A stretch of 54,969 nt of DNA from JAAYDH01 sp035353055 (GTDB lineage Bacteria > Bacillota_I > Bacilli_A > RFN20 > CAG-826): contig DAOPYW010000006.1 in the NCBI GenBank assembly GCA_035353055.1, forward strand, positions 1-54,969, given 5' to 3'. Below, one piece after another: positions 30,862 to 39,942 of this stretch. The position numbers and the translations under genes were made by a program. Numbering within the stretch: the stretch's first letter is position 1; each line of letters starts with the position of its first letter. Below the pieces are notes generated by a model that saw only the letters and a list, made by a program, of their open reading frames with translations, did not search any database and had not been told where the DNA came from.

Positions 30862-33522
30862 CTATCCTATTGAGCTGTAATCTTCGCTGGTGGGAATCTC
30901 GCCATTGCCGCTGGTCGTATCGTGCATTAAAACGCGGCAGCCGCGATTAGCTTCCACATCGATGGAAACCACTCCTTCTTGCTGCAGGCGAGAAAAGAAG
31001 CGGCGAGCGCGATTAAAGCCGACGGCGCATTCGCCTTGAATGCGAGACATCGACATGTATTCTTGCCCCATCACCCATTCTTTGATTCCTTGATATTTTG
31101 CCTCTTCGGCGGGATCCATTGATGCTGAGACGGAACCACTAGCGACTGCGGCTTGACCGGCTTTAGCGGCTTCCTCTTCGAGATTGAGGAATCTCTCACT
31201 GTAGTTAGTCGGATAGTGTTCTTTTAAATAGCCGACTACGCGCATAATTTCTTTTCTTTGAATAAAGCAGCATTGCAAGCGGACTAAACCGACGCGGCTG
31301 ACTAGAGGTGACTGGACGAGCATATCGCCTTTGCCGAGCAGTTTCTCGGCACCGCCTTCACCTAAGATAGTGATGGACTGAGTGACGTTCGCGGTCGCCA
31401 AAGCCACATGGGTGGCGAGGTTGCTCTTGATTGAGCCAGTGATGATATTCGTGGTTGGGCTTTGAGTCGATATCAAAAGATGAATGCCGCAAGCGCGAGC
31501 TTTTTGACCCAATAACAAGATTGGTTGAGAAGCTTCTTTATGAGTGGTAACTAAATCGCCATATTCATCGATGATGACGACAATATAAGGGATCTTTGGC
31601 TTGTGATTTTCTTCGGCGTATTCGTTATATTCCGGTACTGAGGTGCATCCGCCTGCATCTTCGAACAACTGGTATCGCTCATTCATTTCTTCCACTAGTT
31701 TGTTGAGGAATAAAGCAGCTTGGCTAGAATCGCTGACGATCGGGCAGAGGAGATGAGGCATATCGCGGTAGCGAACCATTTCGACTCTCTTCGGATCGAT
31801 GATTGCCATGCGGAGTTGCTCAGGAGAATTGCGCATGATTAAAGTGGTGATTAATGCATGGATGAAAATGGACTTGCCACTTCCAGAAGAGCCAGCGACA
31901 AGAATGTGAGGGAATTCATTAAAATCAGCATAGATGACATCTCCAGAGATGTTTTTGCCAAAGGCAACTGCTAAAGGATGCTTCTTCACATCAGGGAGAT
32001 CTTCATATACTTCTTTAAAGCCAACTGGCGTGATAGTCGCATTAGGAATTTCCAATCCTGAATAGATCTGACCTTCCACGACTGGTTCAAATCGAGCAGC
32101 CACACCGCCTAATCGGCGAGATAAGTCATCGACGAGAATGTTGATTGAGCGGGATGAGACGTTGCTATCATAGCGGATGTTAAAGCGCGTGACGGCAGGG
32201 CCGATTGTATAGTCGATGACGTTAGCGCCAATATTAAAATCAGCGAGAACTTGATTGATGAGGACGCTTCTTTCATCAGCGACCTTTTTGTTGACTTCTA
32301 ATGCTTCAGTGATTTCGAGAGTATCTAGTAGTTCGAGAGAAGGGGCGATCCACTTGATTGGTTTCGCGGGAGGCGTTGGCGCTTTAACTTCTTCTTTGAG
32401 GTTAGCATCTGGTTCAGCTTTATTGATAACTTTTCGCTCCAAAAATGTCGGCTTAACTTTAGTTAATTCCGCGTCGATGACCGGTTTAGCTTCAAAATCG
32501 AGAGTCAATTGCTCGGCGTGAGCTGACTTTTCGCCTGGAACAGCTAAATTGGGAGTTTCGGCGGCTTGCTTCTCTTCTGCAACAGGAGGAACGGGTGCAG
32601 GAGCATCAGCGAGTTCGGGGTGAACAAAGCGAGCTTTGACAAAGCCTCCATCCCGAGGGTAGTTGCTGTTGATCGGTGAATTATCGGTCACCACTGGTCC
32701 GCCGAAGACTGGGCGCATCGTGGTGGATTGCAATTTAGGGGCCTTTTTCTCAGTGGAGAAATCGTATTGGCCAGCAGACTTCACTAGCGAGATGCTATTG
32801 GTGGTTCCCTGGTAGTCTTCTTTGCGGATCATCGTCGCTTTATTAGCATCGATGCTGGCGACATTCTTTTGCTCTTCTGGCGCTTTGACAACTTTTGGAG
32901 CAGCCAAGGCAAGTTGCTTTCTCTTATCGATGGCGCGCTTGATAAATGGCACGCAGAATAAGCCCGCGCCTCCGACGGTTAAAAGAACTCCGAAAGTCCA
33001 AGCCCAACCGATGTTTAAATATTTAATAACAAACGAGGTGAGATAAATACCCGCTAAGCCACCGCCGAAATTATATTGTCCACTCGTTCCATTTAGAGTG
33101 TAGTCAACTTCGGAAAATAGATTGAATTCAGAGTAGGAAAAATAGCCGCTTTTCCCATCCGAACTCTGCATGTGATTGAACATGTCGAGGAAGGTAGAAA
33201 TAGAGATAGATCCCTTGCGGCAGAATATTAAAGTCGTCAAAAGAAGCGAGCCAAAAAAGAAAATCAAGATGCCAAATAGGCCAAAAGAGAAGCGCACCTT
33301 AAATCCTTTTTCTCTAAAGAGAAAGGAAATGCCGAGGATATAGATAAAAATATAGATGACGTAAGCGCTGACCCCAAACATAAAGTTTGGACCGATGGTT
33401 AAAGCGCGGTTAATTTCCCCGACATTGATAATCAAGGAGACTGAGAGCAAGCAGAAAAAAACGCCGCCAAAAAAAGTCAAATGGCGAGCCGAGACGGGTT
33501 TCGGATTCTTAATTTTGCTCAT
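30862..33522 (-). CDS. ftsK: DNA translocase FtsK/SpoIIIE
   Basis: A hexameric motor pumping chromosomal DNA through the division septum. The 886-residue protein has four N-terminal membrane segments (about residues 15-190), a Pro/Ala/Glu-rich linker, the RecA-like motor with Walker A AGSSGSGKS and Walker B VVIIDEYGDL, and a C-terminal gamma winged helix (YMSMSRIQGECAVGFNRARR). The ATG at 33522 is preferred; the ATG two codons upstream is two bases from the -10. Placement after rnjB matches Bacillus spoIIIE, but no sporulation gene is in the window, so ftsK is the safer name. Confidence 0.95.
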   Translation of the reverse strand: MSKIKNPKPVSARHLTFFGGVFFCLLSVSLIINVGEINRALTIGPNFMFGVSAYVIYIFIYILGISFLFREKGFKVRFSFGLFGILIFFFGSLLLTTLIFCRKGSISISTFLDMFNHMQSSDGKSGYFSYSEFNLFSEVDYTLNGTSGQYNFGGGLAGIYLTSFVIKYLNIGWAWTFGVLLTVGGAGLFCVPFIKRAIDKRKQLALAAPKVVKAPEEQKNVASIDANKATMIRKEDYQGTTNSISLVKSAGQYDFSTEKKAPKLQSTTMRPVFGGPVVTDNSPINSNYPRDGGFVKARFVHPELADAPAPVPPVAEEKQAAETPNLAVPGEKSAHAEQLTLDFEAKPVIDAELTKVKPTFLERKVINKAEPDANLKEEVKAPTPPAKPIKWIAPSLELLDTLEITEALEVNKKVADERSVLINQVLADFNIGANVIDYTIGPAVTRFNIRYDSNVSSRSINILVDDLSRRLGGVAARFEPVVEGQIYSGLEIPNATITPVGFKEVYEDLPDVKKHPLAVAFGKNISGDVIYADFNEFPHILVAGSSGSGKSIFIHALITTLIMRNSPEQLRMAIIDPKRVEMVRYRDMPHLLCPIVSDSSQAALFLNKLVEEMNERYQLFEDAGGCTSVPEYNEYAEENHKPKIPYIVVIIDEYGDLVTTHKEASQPILLLGQKARACGIHLLISTQSPTTNIITGSIKSNLATHVALATANVTQSITILGEGGAEKLLGKGDMLVQSPLVSRVGLVRLQCCFIQRKEIMRVVGYLKEHYPTNYSERFLNLEEEAAKAGQAAVASGSVSASMDPAEEAKYQGIKEWVMGQEYMSMSRIQGECAVGFNRARRFFSRLQQEGVVSIDVEANRGCRVLMHDTTSGNGEIPTSEDYSSIG

Positions 33523-33530
33523 ACACATAT

Positions 33531-33560
33531 ATTATATAAACGTGCCCGCGCATTAGTCCA
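33531..33560 (-). promoter_or_regulatory. Promoter of ftsK
   Basis: TGGACT (33560-33555), 18-bp spacer, perfect TATAAT (33536-33531), then eight bases to the ATG; no Shine-Dalgarno. Confidence 0.6.
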
Positions 33561-33571
33561 CGAGTTTTTAA

Positions 33572-33594
33572 CAAAAAAAGCACCGAAGTGCTTT
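33572..33594 (-). terminator. Terminator of rnjB
   Basis: Minus strand AAAGCAC-TTCG-GTGCTTT followed by TTTTG; a UUCG tetraloop hairpin. Confidence 0.92.
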
Positions 33595-33596
33595 AT

Positions 33597-35285
33597 TTAT
33601 TTTGTCTCGATTATAATTGGCAAAATCATCGGTTCGCGGCCGTTTTCGCGGCGGATAAACCGTTTCGCTCGCTCACGAATGACGTCTTCGACTTTAGCAG
33701 TTTCGAATTTTCCTGGAGCATTGAGAGCATTATTGACCTCTTCAACATAGATGTTGGAGATGGACTTTAATAGCGGCTCCGCTTCTTTGACGAAGACAAA
33801 TCCGCGCATCTGGCAATCAGGACCCGCTAAGATTTTCTTTTGCTCGACATTTACGGTCGCGGCGACAACCACCGCACCATCAAAGCCTAATTGGCGGCGC
33901 TCTTCAATCAGCTCCGCGCCGACTTTGCTGATGCCGGTGCCATCGACTAAAACTGGCGATATATTGATATGATTGGTCTCATTTGGCACCATGTGAGGAC
34001 GAGGTGAATCATCGAACACCAACTGCATTCCATTATCCAAGATGAAAACGTTGCTGTGATTAAAGCCTACTCCCATGGAGAGAGCCAATTTAGCGTTGCT
34101 CATCAAGTTCACAAAACTTCCTCTGACCGGAAGATAGTATTTAGGTTTAAGAAGGGAGAGGAAGACTTTCAAATCATCCTGATGAGCGTGCATTGGAAGC
34201 AAGACTTTGTTATTGAGCCAAACGACCTCGCAGCCAGTGCGATAGAGGCTATCCAAAGAGCGAGTGGCCACCACTTCTTGCGTCGGAGTGGGGAGGGCGG
34301 CAGAGATAAAAATATCCTTGGGCCCGATGGTAATTCTTTTATCCTCGTTTGATCGAGCGGCTAGCTTGCCAATCTTCTCATAGATTTCAGTGCCATGCCC
34401 GAGAATCAATATCACTAAATCTTGTTCTTTGACGCGAAGCAGGTCTTCGGGTTTAACGACATCGATGTCGCGAAGCATGTCATCATCCCTAGAGCCAAGA
34501 AAAGCCATTACTTCCCGAGTATAATCATCGTAAAAATATAATTTTTTGTGATATTTCTTGCAAAGTAAGAGGATTCCGCGAATTCGATAGAGATTTTGCC
34601 AGAAGCAAGAAGTGAAGATTCTCTGCTCGCAATCCTTGAAATACTTCTCGATGAGATAGACGATGCGGTGCTTAGGAGCGCAGTAGCCCGAGTGGGCAGC
34701 TCCCTTGCTGGGCGATAGGAGAAGCAGAGTTTCCTTCTCGGAAATTCTCCCGAGAGCAGGCAGATCAAAGATGTAACCTACTTCATTTAATGAATAGTCG
34801 ACGATAAAGTCGCTAGTATAAGCGATATTGCCGCGATCGGTCTCAAAAGCTACGCCCATTGAGAAGGCGACGCTGTGGCAAGTCTGAAAGAAATGGATGA
34901 TGTGACCAGCAATCGTGACAGTGCTGGATGGATCGACGATATGAAAATCAAAATTGGTCTTAACTTTTAAGATGCTGGCTTGGCCGAGCATGCATTTTCT
35001 GGTCGTCTCTGTGCAGTAGACAGGAGCGGGAGCGCGATTGTAAAAGTATTTGAGTCCGGACATGCTCTCATCATGTCCATGAGTGATGATATAAGCCTTC
35101 AGGCGATTTCTATTTTGGATGATGTATTCGGCGTTTGGCAAAAGAAAATCCACGCCGGGAATCGTTTTGTCTGGCAGGGAGCTTCCCGCCTCAACGACAA
35201 ATAAATCATTATTAATTTCTATTACGTAACAGTCTCGGCCGTTTTCATCTAACCCGCCGAGAGCACACACTTTAATATTATCCAC
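33597..35285 (-). CDS. rnjB: RNase J2-like protein with degenerate catalytic site
   Basis: A 562-residue beta-CASP metallo-beta-lactamase of the RNase J family. Catalytic motifs are degraded: HGHxDH reads HGHDES (69-74), the preceding aspartate strand reads VVEAG, the His of PVHGE is Arg (PVRGS), and the HVSGH motif reads MHAH. Metal-dependent nuclease activity is therefore doubtful. RNase J2 of Bacillus is likewise weak and serves as partner to RNase J1; the rnjB-spoIIIE order also matches. The start is a GTG, with AAGGAGG an unusually long 12 bases upstream. An active J1 should lie elsewhere in the genome. Confidence 0.85.
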   Translation of the reverse strand: MDNIKVCALGGLDENGRDCYVIEINNDLFVVEAGSSLPDKTIPGVDFLLPNAEYIIQNRNRLKAYIITHGHDESMSGLKYFYNRAPAPVYCTETTRKCMLGQASILKVKTNFDFHIVDPSSTVTIAGHIIHFFQTCHSVAFSMGVAFETDRGNIAYTSDFIVDYSLNEVGYIFDLPALGRISEKETLLLLSPSKGAAHSGYCAPKHRIVYLIEKYFKDCEQRIFTSCFWQNLYRIRGILLLCKKYHKKLYFYDDYTREVMAFLGSRDDDMLRDIDVVKPEDLLRVKEQDLVILILGHGTEIYEKIGKLAARSNEDKRITIGPKDIFISAALPTPTQEVVATRSLDSLYRTGCEVVWLNNKVLLPMHAHQDDLKVFLSLLKPKYYLPVRGSFVNLMSNAKLALSMGVGFNHSNVFILDNGMQLVFDDSPRPHMVPNETNHINISPVLVDGTGISKVGAELIEERRQLGFDGAVVVAATVNVEQKKILAGPDCQMRGFVFVKEAEPLLKSISNIYVEEVNNALNAPGKFETAKVEDVIRERAKRFIRRENGREPMILPIIIETK

Positions 35286-35383
35286 GCTGCAAAAGTGCCT
35301 CCTTCATAAATTGACTATGTTTGGTTGCTAATACTAGTATACATAAATAATAGCTAATTAAAAGTGAAAATATTTAATTTTCA

Positions 35384-35432
35384 AATAAAAAGATCCTGTC
35401 AAAACCCGCAAAGTGGAATTTATTCAGGATCT
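35384..35432 (-). terminator. Terminator of pnp
   Basis: Minus-strand stem AGATCCTG / CAGGATCT with a 26-base loop, then TTTTATTT. The 35286-35383 remainder of this gap holds the rnjB leader; only a weak TATACT -10 candidate is seen. Confidence 0.78.
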
Positions 35433-35442
35433 AAAAGATCAG

Positions 35443-37650
35443 TTACTTTTTGAAGTGGCGAGGGCCTTTGAAGGAGCGATCAGGGCGATTTTGATGCTCG
35501 GTCTTTGGTCTCTCGGGACGCTCGACATAATCTTCGGGTTTATTGAGGAATTCGCGATGGCTGACTTTGACTTTGCCCTTGTCATCAATCTCGATGACTT
35601 GAACTTTGATCTTGTCGCCAATTTTGACGACGTCGCTAGCCTTTTCGACGAAGCCCCAGCCTAAGCGGGAGACGTGACATAAGCCATCGACATTGCCAAA
35701 TAGGTGGACGAATGCGCCATAGTCTTCGACGCGGACGACTTCACCTTCGTATTCTTCGCCAACTTTTGCTTCTTTGACTATGTCAAGAATCATCTGCTTA
35801 GCGGTATTGATGGTCGCGCGATCCATATGATAGATGGTCACTTGGCCACTGTCTTCGATATCAATCTTGACATTATCGCACTTGGCAATGATGTCATTGA
35901 TGACTTTTCCGCCAGTTCCGATAACTTCCCGGATCTTATCTTCAGCAATCATGAAGGTATCCATCTTAGGTGCATATTTGCCGACATCAGGGCGAGGAGC
36001 GCTGATGGCTTTGGACATCGCTTCGCGAATGACAGCTCTGGCTCCGTGAGCTTGAGTTAAGGCTTCGCGCAAGATTTCGCGGCTGACACCTTTGATTTTG
36101 ATATCCATCTGCAAAGCAGTGATACCTTTTTCGGTACCGGCGACTTTGAAGTCCATATCACCGAAGTGATCTTCTAAGCCTTGAATATCAGTCAAAATAG
36201 TATAGGGGTGCTTTCCATCTAATGGCCCAGAGGTAATTAAACCCATGGCGATGCCGCTGACCATTGCTTTGAGTGGGACACCAGCAGCCATTAATGACAT
36301 GCAGGAAGCGCAGATGCTCGCTTGAGAGGAAGAACCATTGGATTCGACGACTTCAGCGACAGTGCGGATTGTGTAGGGGAATTCTTTTTCATCAGGAATG
36401 ACATAGCTAAGGGCTCTTTCGCCGAGAGCACCATGGCCGATTTCACGTCTGCCTGGGCTGCCCATTCTGCCAACTTCGCCAACGCTGAAAGGTGGGAAAT
36501 TGTAGTGATGCATCCAGTGGCGGGTCTCTTCTTCAGTCAAATTATCGATGATTTGTTCGTCGGATTTAGCTCCGAGAGTCGTGACCGAGATAACTTGAGT
36601 TTGTCCGCGAGTGAACATGGCTGAACCATGAGCGCGAGGGAGCAAATCAACTTGAGCGTCCAAAGGACGAATTTCATCAATTCGACGTCCATCTGGGCGG
36701 ATCTTCTCTTCGGTAATCAAGCGGCGAACTTCTTGAGCGACGAGGTTTTCGAGGGTCTCGTTCACCATGCTATAGACAGTGCGATGAGTTTTCTCATCTG
36801 GGTAAGAGCGGGAATCATAGTCATCTAGGATTTCATCTTTGATAGCATTGATAGCGTCTCCGCGTTCCATTTTATCGAAAATGGAGATGGCTTTGACCAA
36901 GCGGTCTTTCGCTCGACTAGCGACATCAGCAGCGATTTTTGGATCGCATTCGTATAATTCAACTTCGCGTTTGGGTTGTCCAATTTCGCGGATAATTTCT
37001 TCTTGCCATTCGCACAGGCGTTTGACAGCAGCATGCCCAAACATTAAGGCTTCTAACATCTCTTCTTCGCTGACTTGATCAGCGCCGGCTTCCACCATGT
37101 TGATGGCTTCTTTGGTGCCAGCGACAGCGATGTTAATATCGCTCTTTTCTCTTTCAGCGACAGTGGGATTAATAATTAACTTTCCATCGATTCGGCCGAC
37201 ATAAACGCCAGCGATTGGACCATCAAAGGGAATATCTGAGACACCGAGCGCTAAGGAAGAACCTAGCATCGCAGTCATTTCAGGGCTGCAATCTTGGTCG
37301 GCCGACATCACGGTGTTGACGATTTGCACTTCATTGCGGAATCCTTCCGAAAACATCGGGCGGATTGGGCGATCGATTAATCTTGCGGTCAAAGTGGCAT
37401 GTTCGCCAGCTCGACCTTCTCGTCTTAAAAACGAGCCAGGAATTTTGCCGACGGCGTATTGCTTTTCTTCATAGCCGACGGTCAAGGGGAAGAAATCTCC
37501 TTCTTTTGGCTCATCAGAACAACAGGCTGTGGAAAGAACAGCAGTCTCGTTTAATCTCACGAGGACCGCGCCGTCAGCTTGCTTAGCGATTTCGCCAGCT
37601 TCGACGACAAACTTCTTTCCTTCGAATTCTAATTCGAATACTCTTTTCAT
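35443..37650 (-). CDS. pnp: Polynucleotide phosphorylase
   Basis: PNPase degrades RNA 3' to 5' with phosphate and adds tails in reverse. The 735-residue protein has two RNase PH-like domains (GSFLRREGRAGEHATLTARLIDRPIRP in the first; catalytic-region SDIPFDGPIAG and FGDMDFKVAGTEKGITALQMDIK in the second), then a KH domain with IGTGGKVINDI (about 560) and an S1 domain with GAFVHLFGNVDGLCHVS. A Pro/Arg-rich tail ends the protein. It has its own promoter downstream of the rpsO terminator. Confidence 0.98.
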   Translation of the reverse strand: MKRVFELEFEGKKFVVEAGEIAKQADGAVLVRLNETAVLSTACCSDEPKEGDFFPLTVGYEEKQYAVGKIPGSFLRREGRAGEHATLTARLIDRPIRPMFSEGFRNEVQIVNTVMSADQDCSPEMTAMLGSSLALGVSDIPFDGPIAGVYVGRIDGKLIINPTVAEREKSDINIAVAGTKEAINMVEAGADQVSEEEMLEALMFGHAAVKRLCEWQEEIIREIGQPKREVELYECDPKIAADVASRAKDRLVKAISIFDKMERGDAINAIKDEILDDYDSRSYPDEKTHRTVYSMVNETLENLVAQEVRRLITEEKIRPDGRRIDEIRPLDAQVDLLPRAHGSAMFTRGQTQVISVTTLGAKSDEQIIDNLTEEETRHWMHHYNFPPFSVGEVGRMGSPGRREIGHGALGERALSYVIPDEKEFPYTIRTVAEVVESNGSSSQASICASCMSLMAAGVPLKAMVSGIAMGLITSGPLDGKHPYTILTDIQGLEDHFGDMDFKVAGTEKGITALQMDIKIKGVSREILREALTQAHGARAVIREAMSKAISAPRPDVGKYAPKMDTFMIAEDKIREVIGTGGKVINDIIAKCDNVKIDIEDSGQVTIYHMDRATINTAKQMILDIVKEAKVGEEYEGEVVRVEDYGAFVHLFGNVDGLCHVSRLGWGFVEKASDVVKIGDKIKVQVIEIDDKGKVKVSHREFLNKPEDYVERPERPKTEHQNRPDRSFKGPRHFKK

Positions 37651-37687
37651 CTTTTTACCTCTTTTACATTAAAATGATTTCGCATTG

Positions 37688-37716
37688 ATTTTATCAAAGT
37701 AGATAAACACATACAA
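37688..37716 (-). promoter_or_regulatory. Promoter of pnp
   Basis: TTGTAT (37716-37711), 17-bp spacer, TAAAAT (37693-37688). AAAGAGG lies before the ATG at 37650. Confidence 0.75.
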
Positions 37717-37730
37717 GCGTTTATTAGATA

Positions 37731-37756
37731 AAAGAAAATCGCCGATCGGCGATTTC
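37731..37756 (-). terminator. Terminator of rpsO
   Basis: Minus strand AAATCGCC-GATC-GGCGATTT followed by TCTTTT. Confidence 0.88.
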
Positions 37757-37770
37757 TTCTTGCTCTTTGC

Positions 37771-38040
37771 TTACTTGCGTAAGTTTAGATCAACAATGAG
37801 CTTGAGATAAGCTTCTCGGTCAGAGCAAACTAAGTAGTCTAATAGACTGCGGCGTTGCCCGACAAGAATCATCAAGCTGCGCTTACCGTGACCATCTTTT
37901 TTGTTGGCCTTTAAGTGAGCGGTTAGAGCAGTGATCTGTTCAGTGAGAATGGCGATTTGGACTTGGGCAGAGCCGGTGTCTTTAGCATTCTTGCCGAATT
38001 TCTTGATCAATTCTGCTTTTCTTTCCTTGGTTAGTGCCAT
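37771..38040 (-). CDS. rpsO: 30S ribosomal protein S15
   Basis: S15 binds the central domain of 16S rRNA. The 89-residue product has TGSAQVQIAILTEQITALTAHLKANKKDGHGKRSL, the conserved S15 core, and ends LVDLNLRK. The start at 38040 (ALTKERKAEL) follows TAGGAGG by six bases. A leader of about 78 bases with two predicted small hairpins precedes it, a common setting for S15 autoregulation. Confidence 0.98.
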   Translation of the reverse strand: MALTKERKAELIKKFGKNAKDTGSAQVQIAILTEQITALTAHLKANKKDGHGKRSLMILVGQRRSLLDYLVCSDREAYLKLIVDLNLRK

Positions 38041-38123
38041 GGGAATCCTCCTAACTTCTTTTCTTAACTTAAGCCCGGTCAATCGTTGAGGAATCGATAG
38101 ACTGCGCCTAAGTCGCTGTGAAT

Positions 38124-38152
38124 ATAATATATTCTCAATTGATTTAAGGCAA
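38124..38152 (-). promoter_or_regulatory. Promoter of rpsO
   Basis: TTGCCT (38152-38147), 17-bp spacer, TATTAT (38129-38124). The -35 lies within the last codons of ribF. Confidence 0.65.
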
Positions 38153-39046
38153 AGACTTTTTTGCTTTTTCCAAGTCTTTCTCTAATTGTATTTTCAAATC
38201 ATCGAGGGATTGGAAGCGCATTTCTGGGCGAATAAACTTGATAAAATCAACGAATAAGTGTAGGCCATAAAGATTGCCGTGATAATCGAGGATATGCACT
38301 TCGATAATTGGTTCGAGCAATGGCATGATGGTCGGATGGGTTCCGACATTAATTATACATTTATGCTTTTCACCATGCGGGTAAGCATATCCGACGTAAA
38401 CACCTATTTTTGGGTGCACGTAATAATAATCTAATTTTAAATTGGCGGTGGGGAAGTTTATCCTTTGGCCATTGTGCTTTCCCTGAATGACAAGGCCAGA
38501 TAATCGATAAGGGCGTCCTAAGAGTCCCTGCGCTAATTCCATATCACCTACTTGAATAGCTTTAGCGATATCGCGAGAGGAAATCTTGCCACCATTTTGC
38601 ATTTGCAGAGGAAAGACGACCACCGAGAAAAAATTCTTTAAGTATTGAGGATTGCCTTCGCCTCTCACTCCAAAGCGATAGTCTTCACCACAATAGATTT
38701 TTATGGGGTTGAAGGGAATCAAGATATGGTTAATAAATTCGTCTTTGGTGCGGATGGAAGACTCGATATCAAAATGCATCAAGAGGAGATAATCGATGCC
38801 GAGATCTTCGAATAAATCAGCTTTGTCTGCTGGGGAAGTAATCGCCTCATTTAGAGGGATTTTTCCGAGCACAATGGCAGGCGAATTATCGAAGGTGAGT
38901 ATTCCAACTTTATAACCTTCTTTTTTAGCGGCTTTAATCAGGGCTTGGTGGCCGAGATGGACGCCGTCAAAATAGCCTAAGCAGAGAATCATCCTCTCAT
39001 TAAGCTTTGGGGGATTTTCGTAATTGAACTCGATAATTTCCATCAT
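38144..39046 (-). CDS. ribF: Bifunctional riboflavin kinase/FAD synthetase
   Basis: RibF phosphorylates riboflavin to FMN and adenylylates it to FAD. The 300-residue protein has the nucleotidyltransferase motif LGYFDGVHLGHQ and the C-terminal riboflavin kinase domain with VIQGKHNGQRINFPTANL. The ATG at 39046 overlaps the truB TGA (ATGA) and has AGAGG upstream; a second ATG follows immediately and cannot be excluded. The truB-ribF pair is standard in Bacillota. Confidence 0.96.
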   Translation of the reverse strand: MMEIIEFNYENPPKLNERMILCLGYFDGVHLGHQALIKAAKKEGYKVGILTFDNSPAIVLGKIPLNEAITSPADKADLFEDLGIDYLLLMHFDIESSIRTKDEFINHILIPFNPIKIYCGEDYRFGVRGEGNPQYLKNFFSVVVFPLQMQNGGKISSRDIAKAIQVGDMELAQGLLGRPYRLSGLVIQGKHNGQRINFPTANLKLDYYYVHPKIGVYVGYAYPHGEKHKCIINVGTHPTIMPLLEPIIEVHILDYHGNLYGLHLFVDFIKFIRPEMRFQSLDDLKIQLEKDLEKAKKSLP

Positions 39047-39903
39047 TCCCATAAACCTCTTAAACAAGCGAAGGCATTTTCGTTTTGACGAGCGTAGATA
39101 GCAATAGCTTTCTTGCGCTGATCTAACAATAAAACTTTATCATAATCTTTTGGTAATTTACCAAAACTAATTTTCATTCCATTCTTGGCTTTGATAGCAT
39201 CAGCTTCATCAAGGAGGATATAAGGAATGAGCTTTTCCAGCATCTGTTCAAGGGGAATAATCGATTGCTCACTGACGTTTTCGATGATTGTACTATCGTT
39301 TACATTTGCCTCGCTAATTTTGAGCCTTCTCAGGTTGCTCAAGAAGCCAACCGTGCCGAGCTTTTCGGCGATTGTTTCCCCTAATGTTCTCAGGTAAGTT
39401 CCTTTCGAAACTCGGCATTTAAAAATGATAATATTGTCGGAAAAAGACAGCAAATCGCAGCTTTTTGTATTGATTTTGCGGGCTTTCCGCTCAATTTCTT
39501 GCCCTTGATAGAAGTATTTGTAGAGCTTTTTGCCATCCACGTGAACCGCGCTAGTCATAGGAGGCACCTGTTCGCTCTCGCCTAATAATGAAGCAAGCGC
39601 TTCTTTGATTTGAGAAATGCTGATTTGGCTGACAGGGCTAGTGGCAATAATCTTCCCGGTTTGATCTCCAGTATCAGTCTTGCTCCCGAGGGTCAGTTCA
39701 GCAAGGTATTCTTTGTCCGCGTCTTCCCATAGAGTGATGGTTTTTGTCGCGGTTCCTAAGCAGACGATTAAGAGCCCGGTAGCAAAAGGATCAAGAGTGC
39801 CGGCATGGCCGACTTTTTTCTCATGGAAAAGATGTTGGATCTTATTGCAGACATCTCGGCTGGTCCAATCTTTGGGTTTATCAATTAGCAAATAACCATT
39901 CAT
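39043..39903 (-). CDS. truB: tRNA pseudouridine(55) synthase
   Basis: TruB makes pseudouridine 55 in the T-loop of all tRNAs. The 286-residue product starts NGYLLIDKPKDWTSRDV and carries the catalytic Asp in VGHAGTLDPFATGLL (about residues 35-49), with a small C-terminal PUA-like region. No Shine-Dalgarno is visible before the ATG. It is divergent from the TtcA-like gene across a 39-bp gap, so both promoters must be very close to the starts. Confidence 0.96.
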   Translation of the reverse strand: MNGYLLIDKPKDWTSRDVCNKIQHLFHEKKVGHAGTLDPFATGLLIVCLGTATKTITLWEDADKEYLAELTLGSKTDTGDQTGKIIATSPVSQISISQIKEALASLLGESEQVPPMTSAVHVDGKKLYKYFYQGQEIERKARKINTKSCDLLSFSDNIIIFKCRVSKGTYLRTLGETIAEKLGTVGFLSNLRRLKISEANVNDSTIIENVSEQSIIPLEQMLEKLIPYILLDEADAIKAKNGMKISFGKLPKDYDKVLLLDQRKKAIAIYARQNENAFACLRGLWE

Positions 39904-39927
39904 CTTTTATTTTCTACTTATATAAAA

Positions 39928-39933
39928 TATAAT
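39928..39933 (+). promoter_or_regulatory. -10 hexamer of the TtcA-GNAT gene
   Basis: Perfect TATAAT nine bases before the ATG at 39943 with no Shine-Dalgarno; predicts a leader of about three bases. Confidence 0.55.
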
Positions 39934-39942
39934 AAGTCGGAT

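Noticed and set aside
35439..37078. Several 60-118 codon frames antisense to pnp and other genes
   Set aside because: They are complementary shadows of strongly conserved coding regions, without their own ribosome sites or recognisable products.
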